A DNA stretch of 27,450 nt, taken from the NCBI GenBank assembly GCA_016926235.1, contig JAFGOZ010000642.1, positions 1 through 27,450 on the forward strand, in the 5' to 3' direction. Shown one piece after another: positions 17,201 through 26,338 of this stretch (positions are counted from its first letter, which is position 1; every line of letters starts with the position of its first letter). The notes beneath the pieces are model-generated. The model saw nothing but the letters and a program-made list of their open reading frames with translations. It had not been told where the DNA came from and made no database searches. A program made the position numbers and the translations under genes. This DNA is from Bacteroidales bacterium (GTDB lineage Bacteria > Bacteroidota > Bacteroidia > Bacteroidales > UBA10428).

Positions 17201-18649
17201 TTACGAAATAGTTGTTTTCATTCGATCTGTTTTTCCAGAAGTAGCCGTCTTAATTTGGATCTTATGCTTTTGTAATTCATGATATAGTATATCTGATTTT
17301 CCGAACAACTCAGAGTCTATCTCAACATTCGGCAAATCTCGTTCCGGATAAGGATCTTTTTGGTTTACTGCTAAATCCAGATCCAAAATATTTCCCAAAA
17401 TATGAAGTAAGTCTCCGGGACTTGAGCATAAATCAGCGTAATCAATCAATAATAGACTCTTATCACCAACCATTGATAGAATATGGGTGTAATAGCTGAT
17501 CCATACTGCAATCCAGTAATTTATCGATGTATCCTCATATCGTTTCCTTAGATCCATCGACTTCAAATCAAAAACTTTGTGATTGAGTCCAAATTCATGA
17601 TGTCCTAACCAATTCATATACTCAAGTGCAAAAGAATTCTCTTTCTGCATTATAGAAAATCTTCTATGCTGATTTAACAATGAATACGCATGAGTAACAG
17701 GAGATCTGAAAATAAGAATAATTTTAAATCCCGGATTGTATTCTCGAAGGGATTTGTATCTTAAAATAAGATTATTATTCTTCGCAAGATAAGTAGTATC
17801 AGTATTACTCTTACTGATAAGATTTTGATAAGTCAAATACGAATTATATGTAGTTTCGTCAATTTCGTGTTCCGTTAAAGTACTAGTCTGAATGAACTTA
17901 TCCTTCAGAAAAACCTTGAAGAAATACTCTTCCAATGCTTCAATTGTATCATAGCCGAATAAAATATTATCTCCGTGCGCCCTTTCTCTTAATTTGCTTT
18001 TTTTTGGATGATATATCTTTCTCCAAATATTAACAGATAGAAGGAATGGCATATTATCATAGGAAAGAGAATGGAATTGTCCGGTTTCATGCAACAAATT
18101 TGTCAGGGCTGTAGTTCCGCCCCTAGCCAGGCCGGAAACAATTACAAAATCTTTATATTGTTTCTTTGCTTTCTTCTTAAATAGTGTCTTTTCCAGACCA
18201 AATAGAGATCTGGATATGTTGTAGTTGTCTAAAATCATTCTATGCAATAGCTTGGACCAATCTGAATAATCTTCATTCTTCTTCTTGCTGTTTCGCGGAA
18301 ACACAAACAAAAGAAAACTGCCCAAGATCATACTAAAATAGAAATAAAATGAGGTCATGTCCAGATCTTTCATAGTTGCCGCTTTGAATTTCACATATAA
18401 CAACATGGGTATAAGTGAAACGCCGACAACGACGGCTATGAAAAGGACCAAAATGCCAAATTTGATGAGTATAATTCCCAGGCTATGGAGTAGACCTTTT
18501 TGTTTAGCTTTCTCATCCTGGTTTGATTCCAGCATGCTGTTCAGTAATCTTGAGGTAGCATATGCGAATGAAAAGAAAGGTTTCTTCAATAAAATGATCC
18601 CAACTGAGAGCAGGGAAACAGTTATAAAAACAATCAGGTAATATATCAT
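17201..18649 (-). CDS. Membrane-anchored PAPS-type sulfotransferase
   Basis: This 482-residue protein joins three predicted membrane segments (about 2-21, 60-86 and 99-117) to a sulfotransferase domain from about 165. Basic stretches after the first and third segments put the catalytic domain in the cytoplasm. The 5'-phosphosulfate site is FVIVSGLARGGTTALTNLL (about 168-186) and the 3'-phosphate site is LIFRSPVTHAYSLL (about 312-325). Its ATG overlaps the stop of the 55-residue gene as ATGA, which indicates translational coupling and chooses the start. The domain arrangement suggests sulfation of a membrane- or lipid-linked sugar next to the flippase or polymerase. I am sure of the sulfotransferase domain; the acceptor is unknown. 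Confidence 0.85.
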   Translation of the reverse strand: MIYYLIVFITVSLLSVGIILLKKPFFSFAYATSRLLNSMLESNQDEKAKQKGLLHSLGIILIKFGILVLFIAVVVGVSLIPMLLYVKFKAATMKDLDMTSFYFYFSMILGSFLLFVFPRNSKKKNEDYSDWSKLLHRMILDNYNISRSLFGLEKTLFKKKAKKQYKDFVIVSGLARGGTTALTNLLHETGQFHSLSYDNMPFLLSVNIWRKIYHPKKSKLRERAHGDNILFGYDTIEALEEYFFKVFLKDKFIQTSTLTEHEIDETTYNSYLTYQNLISKSNTDTTYLAKNNNLILRYKSLREYNPGFKIILIFRSPVTHAYSLLNQHRRFSIMQKENSFALEYMNWLGHHEFGLNHKVFDLKSMDLRKRYEDTSINYWIAVWISYYTHILSMVGDKSLLLIDYADLCSSPGDLLHILGNILDLDLAVNQKDPYPERDLPNVEIDSELFGKSDILYHELQKHKIQIKTATSGKTDRMKTTIS

Positions 18650-18813
18650 TTTTTATTATTGTTGAAAAGTTGTCTTGTCCTTCTGAAGAAAGTCTTAATT
18701 GGTGTTAGCAACACCATAATCAGACTCGCTATGATGATCAATAATACAATTATTACAATTACAATCGTGGCTACGCCGAGTCCAGGCCCTATGTATAGCA
18801 AAGTTGGTTGCAT
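18646..18813 (-). CDS. Small single-span membrane protein (55 residues) coupled to the sulfotransferase
   Basis: A minus-strand frame starts at the ATG at 18813, three bases after the ASST-like gene, and stops at TGA 18648-18646. That stop overlaps the next gene's start as ATGA. The product begins MQPTLLYIGPGLGVAT, has one long hydrophobic helix (about 13-37), and ends in a basic tail (TPIKTFFRRTRQLF). The charge pattern predicts N-terminus outside and C-terminus inside. Precise packing between two sulfotransferase-type genes, with no spare bases, argues that it is real. I do not recognise a named family. It may be an assembly, anchoring or scaffold subunit for the sulfation enzymes (inference). 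Its shortness makes it easy to miss in automated annotation. Confidence 0.8.
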   Translation of the reverse strand: MQPTLLYIGPGLGVATIVIVIIVLLIIIASLIMVLLTPIKTFFRRTRQLFNNNKK

Positions 18814-18816
18814 AAT

Positions 18817-20136
18817 TTAGAAATTTATTTTTTCATAGATTCTAACCCAATTGGGCAAATGCACTTTATCATCCAAAGAAGTATCGAATTGTTTCTTTAG
18901 CAATACTTCATTATTTTTTATAATGTATACTTTAGCCTCATTTTGACTTTCGAGGTACAATGTTTCTTTGTTCAAGAATTCGTATATACCCTCAGTACGC
19001 GTATAAATATTTTCTTTCCCAAACAAATCCTTCAGGTATGTTCTATAAGAAGAATCTTGATAATTGTAGATTATGATTCCCGAATAAACTAATTTGTCAT
19101 GGATTATTTGATTGGATACAGAGTCATCCTCCTCAGTACTTTCCAGGCCGAGATTTGTGGTGTTATTATTGAATATAGCTATTTCACTGTCTGAAATAAT
19201 ATCTACATCATGCTGATAGAGAAAAGGGCCATAGATAAGTCGAATAATCTTATTTGAATCAGGTCGATAATGGATTACCAATGACTTATGACGCAAACTA
19301 AGAAACAAATCACCTTTCTTCCAAAATGGTCCATCCTTAAATACTGGTTCAATATCATTCAAGTGAAATGGATCTGTTTCCCCTTTAGGATGTGGATAAT
19401 TGGAAAATCCATATATGAAATTATAATAACCATTTTCTATTAAAATCTCGCTTATACTTTTATCATATAATATTTTACCTGTATTTATATCTAATTTTGT
19501 TACATAATCATCTCTGAAAACCAATTGTTTTCTTTGATTTCCCAGTAATAATCCCCTGTTGCCTGAGGTGCAGGTCCAAATGTTTCCATCCAAACCCAGG
19601 TTAATTGAATGATGAAAATTTTTGTTAGTATTATGCCAGATAATATTGGAACTACTATCCAGCCTGAAAAAATTATTAGATTCAGCACACAAGACAATCA
19701 GTGACCTGTCTGGAAGCAACAGTGGATTTCTGGGTCGTGAGTTTTCAAATTTTCTCACACCTACCTTCAAGTAATCCTCTTTGTACAATTTCCATGTATG
19801 AATAACTGAATCATTTTTAAAATTAAATAACTTTATCTCCCATAGGTTCTTTTGGTTATTGAAGAATGAGCTTAATCCGTATAGATCTTGATCCAGTATA
19901 TTAATTTGTTGAAAAATAGTATCTCTCTCAACATATGTAGGAGGTATGCCTTTTATTTCGTCACTAGTTAATACTGATTTCGCTGTACTTGGGAAGGAGG
20001 AAAAAGCTTTTAAAGGTCCTGTGAACACACCTAAACGTTTCCCACCTAAAGTTACATGTCTGACAACATAGGCAAACAAACATAAAAATGCAAGAAAAAG
20101 GATTGATACACTAATAATTTTTAGAATCTTTTTCAT
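18817..20136 (-). CDS. Membrane-tethered arylsulfotransferase (ASST)-like beta-propeller protein
   Basis: This 439-residue protein has one N-terminal membrane anchor (about 4-26, preceded by lysines) and a large extracytoplasmic part. Three spaced histidine motifs match the ASST family: NFHHSINLGLDGNIW (His175/His176), DPFHLNDIEP (His258) and FLYQHDVDI (His309). SLRHKSL (Arg282) sits between the last two. In E. coli ASST the corresponding set is, from memory, His252, His356, Arg374 and His436, the last being the sulfated catalytic residue. ASSTs move sulfate between phenolic or other esters without PAPS, in the periplasm. Here a role in transferring or rearranging sulfate on the exported polymer is inferred from the two adjacent sulfotransferases. 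It starts the sulfation block; the 55-residue gene follows three bases later. Confidence 0.75.
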   Translation of the reverse strand: MKKILKIISVSILFLAFLCLFAYVVRHVTLGGKRLGVFTGPLKAFSSFPSTAKSVLTSDEIKGIPPTYVERDTIFQQINILDQDLYGLSSFFNNQKNLWEIKLFNFKNDSVIHTWKLYKEDYLKVGVRKFENSRPRNPLLLPDRSLIVLCAESNNFFRLDSSSNIIWHNTNKNFHHSINLGLDGNIWTCTSGNRGLLLGNQRKQLVFRDDYVTKLDINTGKILYDKSISEILIENGYYNFIYGFSNYPHPKGETDPFHLNDIEPVFKDGPFWKKGDLFLSLRHKSLVIHYRPDSNKIIRLIYGPFLYQHDVDIISDSEIAIFNNNTTNLGLESTEEDDSVSNQIIHDKLVYSGIIIYNYQDSSYRTYLKDLFGKENIYTRTEGIYEFLNKETLYLESQNEAKVYIIKNNEVLLKKQFDTSLDDKVHLPNWVRIYEKINF

Positions 20137-20288
20137 TTGAATACCCTGAATAACACTAAAATACTTGTTTATATTTTATAATCATGTCTTAATAATTACC
20201 TTCAGTATACGGAATTACATTCATTTTGTTTGTCAAATTCCAAAATAAATATTTTTGTTTTACTGCACGAAAAAACCGAGGTATATGC

Positions 20289-21473
20289 TTATCGGTGTGG
20301 CTTACGATCCGGTTTGAAAATCTTGTTCTTGATTCTAGTATTATAATAATAAATCTGTGTCTTCCATCCCAGGATATCTCCAGCATAGAAGTATTTATAA
20401 TTCGAAATAATTCTTTCGTATCGATTAATGAAAGGAAATACATACTTAACCTCAGATAATACAAAATCCTTTCCTTCTAGATTCAGAATAATATTCAGAT
20501 CATGAGGTTTTAAAGCCCTTTTAAATCCCTGAATTGGCCGGACTGAAGGTCTAGAAGTAATCAGATAAGGCTTTTTTATCTTTTCAAGGTCTTTTGTCCC
20601 ATAAAGATCCAGTTCAAAAGAATATTCATCCAAATGGGATGACAAGCTAAAGATACAATCTGATAATAATTCCAAGTAAACATCATAAATGCATAATGAA
20701 TCGGCTTTTCTTCTGAATCTGTATGGTCGGCCGAATAATCTAAGTGGAGTCTGACCTTGATAATTATTATGTTTCTTATAATGAGTCCCAATATCATTAA
20801 AGTTAGTTGTGAAAGACAACCGCGGAAATACAAAGAATTTATTCTTTTCCACGAGATAAGCACTGAAATATTTCTTCCATGATCTTTCGGGCCAATTCAA
20901 AATATACATGGGAATATCTATCAGAGAGAGATCTGGTTCAGACGCATACCATTCCCTGAATCTTTTCCATTGAGTTCGGGTCCAAGCCTGTCCCCAGGAG
21001 GATGGAAACTGAATAAAATAAACATCTGAATTATCCTGAATGGCTGTGAAAGGATATTGTGCTATTTCTTGCAAAGGTTGATTATATAAAGATATCCCTC
21101 CAATAGAATCATCTGTGTAGTAAAACTTGAGTGCCTGGACCGCATAATCATAGAAGTAAGGTGACACATATAAGTCATCTTCTAATATAATTACGGATCC
21201 ATATTTCATAGACAGGTCCCCACATTGAAGAATGTGTTGTCTCAATCCCAGATGCTTTTCCTGGTAATGTACTTCTTTTAGACCATTAGACCAATTAAAT
21301 TGTTCTGCTATATTCCTAACTTCAAGGTTATTGGGTTCATCATTATCGATACTAATGATCAGTGTTACATTTTCGTTGAATTTGGCATTATTCAATGAAC
21401 CTAATATGCGCTTCAATGAATGAGGCCTTTGATAGGCTGCAACAACAATTGCTGGATGGAATTCATCAACCAT
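20289..21473 (-). CDS. GT-A fold glycosyltransferase with EDD motif (GT2/GNT-I-like)
   Basis: This 394-residue protein begins with PAIVVAAYQRPHSLKRIL, a typical GT-A start. The metal and nucleotide motif is VIILEDDLYVSPYF (Glu98-Asp99-Asp100). The run ILEDDL with a following GGISLYN and SSWGQAWTRTQW resembles the GNT-I/GT13-like branch as well as GT2, so family assignment is approximate. About 130 C-terminal residues are not recognised. Its ATG lies within the end of the preceding GT4 gene (8-base overlap), so the two are likely co-translated. It should add a sugar to the lipid-linked unit in the cytoplasm. The 152-base gap after it, before the ASST-like gene, holds nothing I can name. Confidence 0.78.
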   Translation of the reverse strand: MVDEFHPAIVVAAYQRPHSLKRILGSLNNAKFNENVTLIISIDNDEPNNLEVRNIAEQFNWSNGLKEVHYQEKHLGLRQHILQCGDLSMKYGSVIILEDDLYVSPYFYDYAVQALKFYYTDDSIGGISLYNQPLQEIAQYPFTAIQDNSDVYFIQFPSSWGQAWTRTQWKRFREWYASEPDLSLIDIPMYILNWPERSWKKYFSAYLVEKNKFFVFPRLSFTTNFNDIGTHYKKHNNYQGQTPLRLFGRPYRFRRKADSLCIYDVYLELLSDCIFSLSSHLDEYSFELDLYGTKDLEKIKKPYLITSRPSVRPIQGFKRALKPHDLNIILNLEGKDFVLSEVKYVFPFINRYERIISNYKYFYAGDILGWKTQIYYYNTRIKNKIFKPDRKPHR

Positions 21474-22656
21474 ATCCTATTTTTTTTGATGATACAGTAT
21501 ACAGGTATTTTTGGCGAAGATCTTTAACTATATTATCCCAAGTGTATTTTTTTACTAGAACCTGCCCATTTTTGCCAATCCTTAATCTTACTTCACGATT
21601 TGCAATAAGGGTTTTTAAGGTATTAGCAATCTCTTTAATATTCGTATGATCAACTGCCAGACCTTCCTCATTTTCTTTGAATAGTCCATAGATGCCCGAA
21701 TTTCTGGCACAGATAATGGGTATTCCCATGGCCATGACTTCGAAATAAACTCTGCCAAAGGTTTCGAAATAGCTTGGCATAATAAATATATCATGCTTGT
21801 ACATTTCCTCAGCTATTTGCTCGTGAGGAATATGGTCAATAAATAATACACAATCTTGTAATCCATATGCATTAACTAAGCACATTAGATATTCCTTCTC
21901 AGGTCCTGTACCAATAATTGTATATTTGAAATCACAACATTTTTTTAATTGATTCAGTGCATGGATTACCTTATCTATATTTTTAAGTTTTATCAATTGG
22001 CAAACCGTTAGAATATGTACCTTATCATTTGGTTCTTTTCTTTGGACTCTAATGAAACTACTATCAAAACCATGCGTTGTTTGTATTAGATTTTCAATTT
22101 TATAAGATCTGATAGACAAAAGATTCGTATAACTTCCCGGGAGTACATATGAGGCTTGATTCAGAATCCTGATAGACATTCTTCTGGAATAATAATGCTG
22201 AAAGTAAAACATCTCATTATGAGTGCTAATCACATAAGGGATATTATATTTTTTCTTTAATAGATATGCCAGAATACCATCAGCAAAAATAAACCTGGCA
22301 TGTATAATGTCAAACTGATAGGTGTTAAACAGATCCTTGATCCTTTTACGATTCACATAAAATATTGTTCTTGAAACCAGGGCGTGCAGATTCCTTAGAG
22401 TCCATGCTGAATAAAAAGGAAATATCTCCACCTGAAAATCATTGATTTGCCAGTGAAGTTTTCCATCTAACTTCTGTAGCCGCGTTTGTCCTTTCAATAT
22501 AGTTTTAATATTGAAATCATATTTCACCGGCTTAATAATTACAATTTTGTCATCTTGATATTTGTTTTTGTAATTCTTATACAAATGATATATAAAGTCA
22601 TTATCGTTTATTACAGGGGTGATGGGTAGTATTGATGAAATTGCAAGGATATTCAT
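21466..22656 (-). CDS. GT4-family glycosyltransferase
   Basis: This 396-residue GT-B enzyme has the N-terminal acceptor domain at about 1-205, including FDIIHARFIFADGILAYLL and VISTHNEM. The C-terminal donor domain starts at about 212 (VHILTVCQLIKLKNIDKVI). It contains IIGTGPE and the retaining GT4 motif ETFGRVYFE (Glu298 and Glu306) followed by MAMGIPII. It should use a nucleotide sugar with retention of configuration to extend the lipid-linked oligosaccharide at the inner membrane. It begins 14 bases after the polymerase-type gene and its end overlaps the next glycosyltransferase start. The family call is secure, the sugar is not. Confidence 0.9.
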   Translation of the reverse strand: MNILAISSILPITPVINDNDFIYHLYKNYKNKYQDDKIVIIKPVKYDFNIKTILKGQTRLQKLDGKLHWQINDFQVEIFPFYSAWTLRNLHALVSRTIFYVNRKRIKDLFNTYQFDIIHARFIFADGILAYLLKKKYNIPYVISTHNEMFYFQHYYSRRMSIRILNQASYVLPGSYTNLLSIRSYKIENLIQTTHGFDSSFIRVQRKEPNDKVHILTVCQLIKLKNIDKVIHALNQLKKCCDFKYTIIGTGPEKEYLMCLVNAYGLQDCVLFIDHIPHEQIAEEMYKHDIFIMPSYFETFGRVYFEVMAMGIPIICARNSGIYGLFKENEEGLAVDHTNIKEIANTLKTLIANREVRLRIGKNGQVLVKKYTWDNIVKDLRQKYLYTVSSKKIGYG

Positions 22657-22670
22657 TTTATCTTATCTGA

Positions 22671-23894
22671 TTATTCTTGGTAAAGATCTTTATTCCCACT
22701 GTTAAACTTCAAGTTGTTAAGATACGATTCATTTGATATATCAGTTAGATACAATAATACAACAACTAAACATATAAAATCAGAACTTGCGAATCCTCCA
22801 CTGGTAATCAGGGAAATAATCACTGCAATGAAGTAGTACTTCACGTAGGTATACTTTGGTTCGATTTTGATTAATAAGGTCTTTATGCAAATAACGATAA
22901 CACCGATCACAAAAAAGATCCCGTATATAGCATAATTACCGATCAACCCAATATCTCCAAGGGAGTAATGATAAACTGTACGGATATGCGAGATCTGTTT
23001 GCCATAGTCTGAATGATTATAGTACATTCCATTACCTGTAATATAGGCGAGAGATGATTTGAAAAAATCAGTTAGGAAATATCGAGCAGTAAGAATTCGG
23101 GATAATTCCTCCCCCATCGATATATCTCTCCGGGATCTGATAAACAATTCCATAAAAACACTTTGAAATATAATGAATATCGAAAAAGCACCGACCATTC
23201 CAAGTAAGATCATTATGAGCCTTGATCGAACTCTGATGTCAACAATTAAAAACAATACTGATACCAAAGTTATAACTGCTAAGGATTGTCTTCCTCCTCT
23301 CATCACATATACCGAGAAAATCATTATCAGTAGGAATGAATATTTAATCTTATTTGACCTGAGAAACTTCTGCAGATATAAATAGAATCCGATAGCTATG
23401 TAGTGTGAACCTGGAATATAAATCCTGATTGTTCCTCTTTCCGCACGCACGGTAGCATCAAAAAGTACTCTCGGATATAATGCAGTTTGTAGAAATTGCA
23501 ATCCTACATAAAGGATTGCGAAAAAGATGATAATCTTTTCCATATCCTTCGTATCAAATTTCATCTGATGCAAAAGGAAATAGAGGAAATAGTAATACAG
23601 GGCTCTTTGGGCAAACAGAGTATGAATAATCCGCTGGTCACGTTCAATATATGCCATCATCATACTTGTAAACATGGAAAGAAAGATCAGAAAAAGCGCA
23701 AAAGAATAATTCTGCCTGATGCTTTTTTGCGTTGAATAGACAAAATGGAAGATGATCAGAATAAAAATGATTAATGTGCCCATCAACTCCGCACCCTTCT
23801 GCAGAGGTCCAAAATAAGAGAATTGATAAAGCGATGTGGAGCAAAGAATTATTACAACAAGTATGATGATATTTATCGCTCTTTTAATTGTCAT
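22671..23894 (-). CDS. Wzy/O-antigen ligase-type polysaccharide polymerase
   Basis: This 407-residue integral membrane protein has about ten to twelve hydrophobic segments, starting at about residue 8. A periplasmic-looking region around 230-320 (SRRDISMGEELSRIL; GNGMYYNHSDYGKQ) precedes the last spans. Length, hydropathy and position between flippase and glycosyltransferase genes fit an O-antigen polymerase or ligase; Wzy proteins are poorly conserved, so the call rests largely on topology and context. It would join flipped repeat units at the periplasmic face. Its ATG overlaps the flippase stop as ATGA, indicating translational coupling. Confidence 0.75.
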   Translation of the reverse strand: MTIKRAINIIILVVIILCSTSLYQFSYFGPLQKGAELMGTLIIFILIIFHFVYSTQKSIRQNYSFALFLIFLSMFTSMMMAYIERDQRIIHTLFAQRALYYYFLYFLLHQMKFDTKDMEKIIIFFAILYVGLQFLQTALYPRVLFDATVRAERGTIRIYIPGSHYIAIGFYLYLQKFLRSNKIKYSFLLIMIFSVYVMRGGRQSLAVITLVSVLFLIVDIRVRSRLIMILLGMVGAFSIFIIFQSVFMELFIRSRRDISMGEELSRILTARYFLTDFFKSSLAYITGNGMYYNHSDYGKQISHIRTVYHYSLGDIGLIGNYAIYGIFFVIGVIVICIKTLLIKIEPKYTYVKYYFIAVIISLITSGGFASSDFICLVVVLLYLTDISNESYLNNLKFNSGNKDLYQE

Positions 23895-25327
23895 TTATTT
23901 CCCTCTTTAGACGAGTATATTTTTCGCACCAGATATCTGTAAACTTTCGCAAAATCCTCTCTCTGCATAATTACCAGATGAATCAAGTATATTAATGCCA
24001 AAAAAATAGTAACCCATTCATATTTTATCCATATGGAAACAATCATTAATACAGAAAGTGAGATCTTGGGTATCCAGAATGGCAGGATTTCTTTATAATC
24101 AAATCCAAAAGAAACCCTGAATCCATAATGTACCACCAGAGGAAGGTTCACCAGTATAAAAGCAAGTGCATAAAATCTTAAAATATGCACATAAGAAAAA
24201 ATCGCTCCTGCGACGATAGCCAGAACCAAAATGATGTTAACTGGTAGCCCTAACCTGAACAACATTCTTTCTTTTTGGTACAGGATAAAAATATTCCCAG
24301 TTGTGGAATTCAATGTCTGCGTCAGGATTAACACACCGATGTACGGCAACAATTCTGCGACAAGAATCCATCGGTCGGACCAGAGGATTCTCACCATAGG
24401 TTCCGAAAAAAATATTAATAGGATGGCAACAGGGTAATTAATAAGGCTGATAATCCCAAGAAGATTCAAATACTCTTTATTCGTATTACCACCTCTGCTC
24501 ATTAAATCTTTTAAGCTGGGATATAGTACTTTACCAAACAAACCTGTCATGATTGAAAGCACGACATTCAACATCCTGTATGCCCGGTTATATATCCCCA
24601 AGCTTTCTGCACCAAAAACTTTTCCTATGATAAGGTTGTCTGAATTTCTTGCCCAGTAATTGATTAGGGTAAAACCCGAAAGATTACCGATAATACTTCT
24701 AGCTTCCCTGAAACCTACAACCAGGTATTTGAATTTAAATACCTTTAGTCTAATGCGGGTTTTTGCATAGTACATGATAATTCTGGCGATATTGCCTAAA
24801 ACAACAGGAATGATCAGCGCCCAATATGAGAATCCCAGAAAAGCCATTGCAATCATGAATGCAATTTCAATGGTTGTACATATTAATTGAAGTGAGCCCA
24901 AACTGTGAAACTTAAGGTCTTTGGATAGTAATCCATAGGGGACATGGGTAAGTGACCGAAGTATGAAATTGATTGACATGACCAGTGTAGGTAATATCAG
25001 GGCACTGTCGTTATAGAACAGGGAAATTGGATACGCAAGTAAGACTATGATCAGAAAAAGAATTATACCAATAATAAATGATAGGTAGTGTATTACCCTT
25101 TGAAATAGTTTCCCGTGATCACTCCTGATAATCAGGTATGATAATCCTGCATCTGAGAATGTATTGATGAATCCTGTAAATACGGTGATTAAAGCCACAA
25201 AACCGTATTCCTCAGGCAGAAGCAAACGAGACAGAATAATCGTTGACAGGAAATGAATAAACTGGGAAGTATAGGCATACCCTCCCAGAACAACTATGTT
25301 TTTGAATAGATTTTTTCGAAAGCTCAA
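23891..25327 (-). CDS. Wzx-type polysaccharide flippase (MOP superfamily)
   Basis: This 478-residue protein has 12-14 predicted membrane helices. It starts with the typical flippase N-terminus: a helix around GGYAYTSQFIHFLSTIILSR, then LLLPEEYGFVALI and FSDAGLSYLIIR. This matches the TuaB/WzxC branch of polysaccharide transporters. It should move undecaprenyl-linked repeat units across the inner membrane for polymerisation by the neighbouring Wzy-type protein. The gene lies 19 bases after a GT2 gene and overlaps the polymerase gene by four bases. The family is secure; the substrate is the repeat unit encoded by this locus (inference). Confidence 0.9.
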   Translation of the reverse strand: MSFRKNLFKNIVVLGGYAYTSQFIHFLSTIILSRLLLPEEYGFVALITVFTGFINTFSDAGLSYLIIRSDHGKLFQRVIHYLSFIIGIILFLIIVLLAYPISLFYNDSALILPTLVMSINFILRSLTHVPYGLLSKDLKFHSLGSLQLICTTIEIAFMIAMAFLGFSYWALIIPVVLGNIARIIMYYAKTRIRLKVFKFKYLVVGFREARSIIGNLSGFTLINYWARNSDNLIIGKVFGAESLGIYNRAYRMLNVVLSIMTGLFGKVLYPSLKDLMSRGGNTNKEYLNLLGIISLINYPVAILLIFFSEPMVRILWSDRWILVAELLPYIGVLILTQTLNSTTGNIFILYQKERMLFRLGLPVNIILVLAIVAGAIFSYVHILRFYALAFILVNLPLVVHYGFRVSFGFDYKEILPFWIPKISLSVLMIVSIWIKYEWVTIFLALIYLIHLVIMQREDFAKVYRYLVRKIYSSKEGNK

Positions 25328-25346
25328 TTAATGTGGTTTAAAGGAT

Positions 25347-26303
25347 TTAACGATTCATTTTTCTCGGAAGAATTTTTCTCATCACCGCCAGGAAATACTC
25401 TATAAACCTGATCGGTCGTTTCAAACGATTTCGATGCCAGTTCAGTATTTCTTTCTTTCTCAATAATTTGTTCTTCAGAAAGAAATATGCATATCGGATC
25501 CTTTCTCTCCTGTATTCATCCTCCAGGGAAGGATCTCTTGAATTGTAGTAGAATAAGACATATTCTCTGAAAAATAAGAATGTATTCAATTTGGTAGTAA
25601 CAGTACTCGTGACTGAATCCTCATGGCGTCTTGTATAACTGAGTATTTGAAAAACAAAGCCCAGATCTGATAGTACAAGCAGTTCATAGGACAAAAAAGT
25701 ATCCTGGTGGAACGGTTCATCCTGAAAGATTCGGGGATAATATACAAGTTCTTTAAGTGTATCTATTCGATACATTACTGCATTTACAGAACTCGTAATA
25801 TTCAATTCCTTTTTAAGCTGTCTCACAAGCATCTCCTTACCATTGAACTGGTTGCCATGATAATAATCCAGTCCAACAGATTTTATCATCTTATCAACCA
25901 GACGGAAGGAAGAACAAATTCCCACCTCGGGATGATTCTCCATGACACTAACCATCTGGGAAATGAATTCAGGATATATCCAATCATCCGCCGGTAAGAT
26001 TTTGAAATATTTTGATTGATGACTGATCTTAGAAAAGCAAAAATTCCAGTTATCAGTCATGGGCAACAATTCAGACGTATGAAATAATCTGAATCGAGGA
26101 TCCAATTTTACATATTTTCCCGCGATCACAGGAGTTAGGTCTGTACTGGTATTATTGCATATCACACATTCCCAGTTTGAATATGATTGATTTTTTATGC
26201 TTTCCAGGCATTCCTCCAGGTATTGCTCCCCGTTATATACAGGCACTCCAATTGATACCAGCGGCTGTTTCTGCTCTGAGTCTGTGTTGTTTTTTGTTGT
26301 CAT
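25347..26303 (-). CDS. GT2-family glycosyltransferase
   Basis: This 318-residue GT-A enzyme opens with VSIGVPVYNGEQYLEECLES (about 16-35). The nucleotide block CNNTSTD follows at about 49-55, and the metal-binding ILPADDWIYPEF (Asp106-Asp107) at about 102-113. A basic C-terminal third (RNRLKRPIRFIEYFL) could associate with the membrane surface. It should be an inverting transferase of the repeat-unit assembly. It lies 35 bases after the SDR gene and 19 bases before the flippase gene, in what looks like one transcript. The sugar cannot be deduced. Confidence 0.88.
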   Translation of the reverse strand: MTTKNNTDSEQKQPLVSIGVPVYNGEQYLEECLESIKNQSYSNWECVICNNTSTDLTPVIAGKYVKLDPRFRLFHTSELLPMTDNWNFCFSKISHQSKYFKILPADDWIYPEFISQMVSVMENHPEVGICSSFRLVDKMIKSVGLDYYHGNQFNGKEMLVRQLKKELNITSSVNAVMYRIDTLKELVYYPRIFQDEPFHQDTFLSYELLVLSDLGFVFQILSYTRRHEDSVTSTVTTKLNTFLFFREYVLFYYNSRDPSLEDEYRRERIRYAYFFLKNKLLRKKEILNWHRNRLKRPIRFIEYFLAVMRKILPRKMNR

Positions 26304-26338
26304 ATTCGCTGGCCTTATTAATAATTTTATACCGGATC

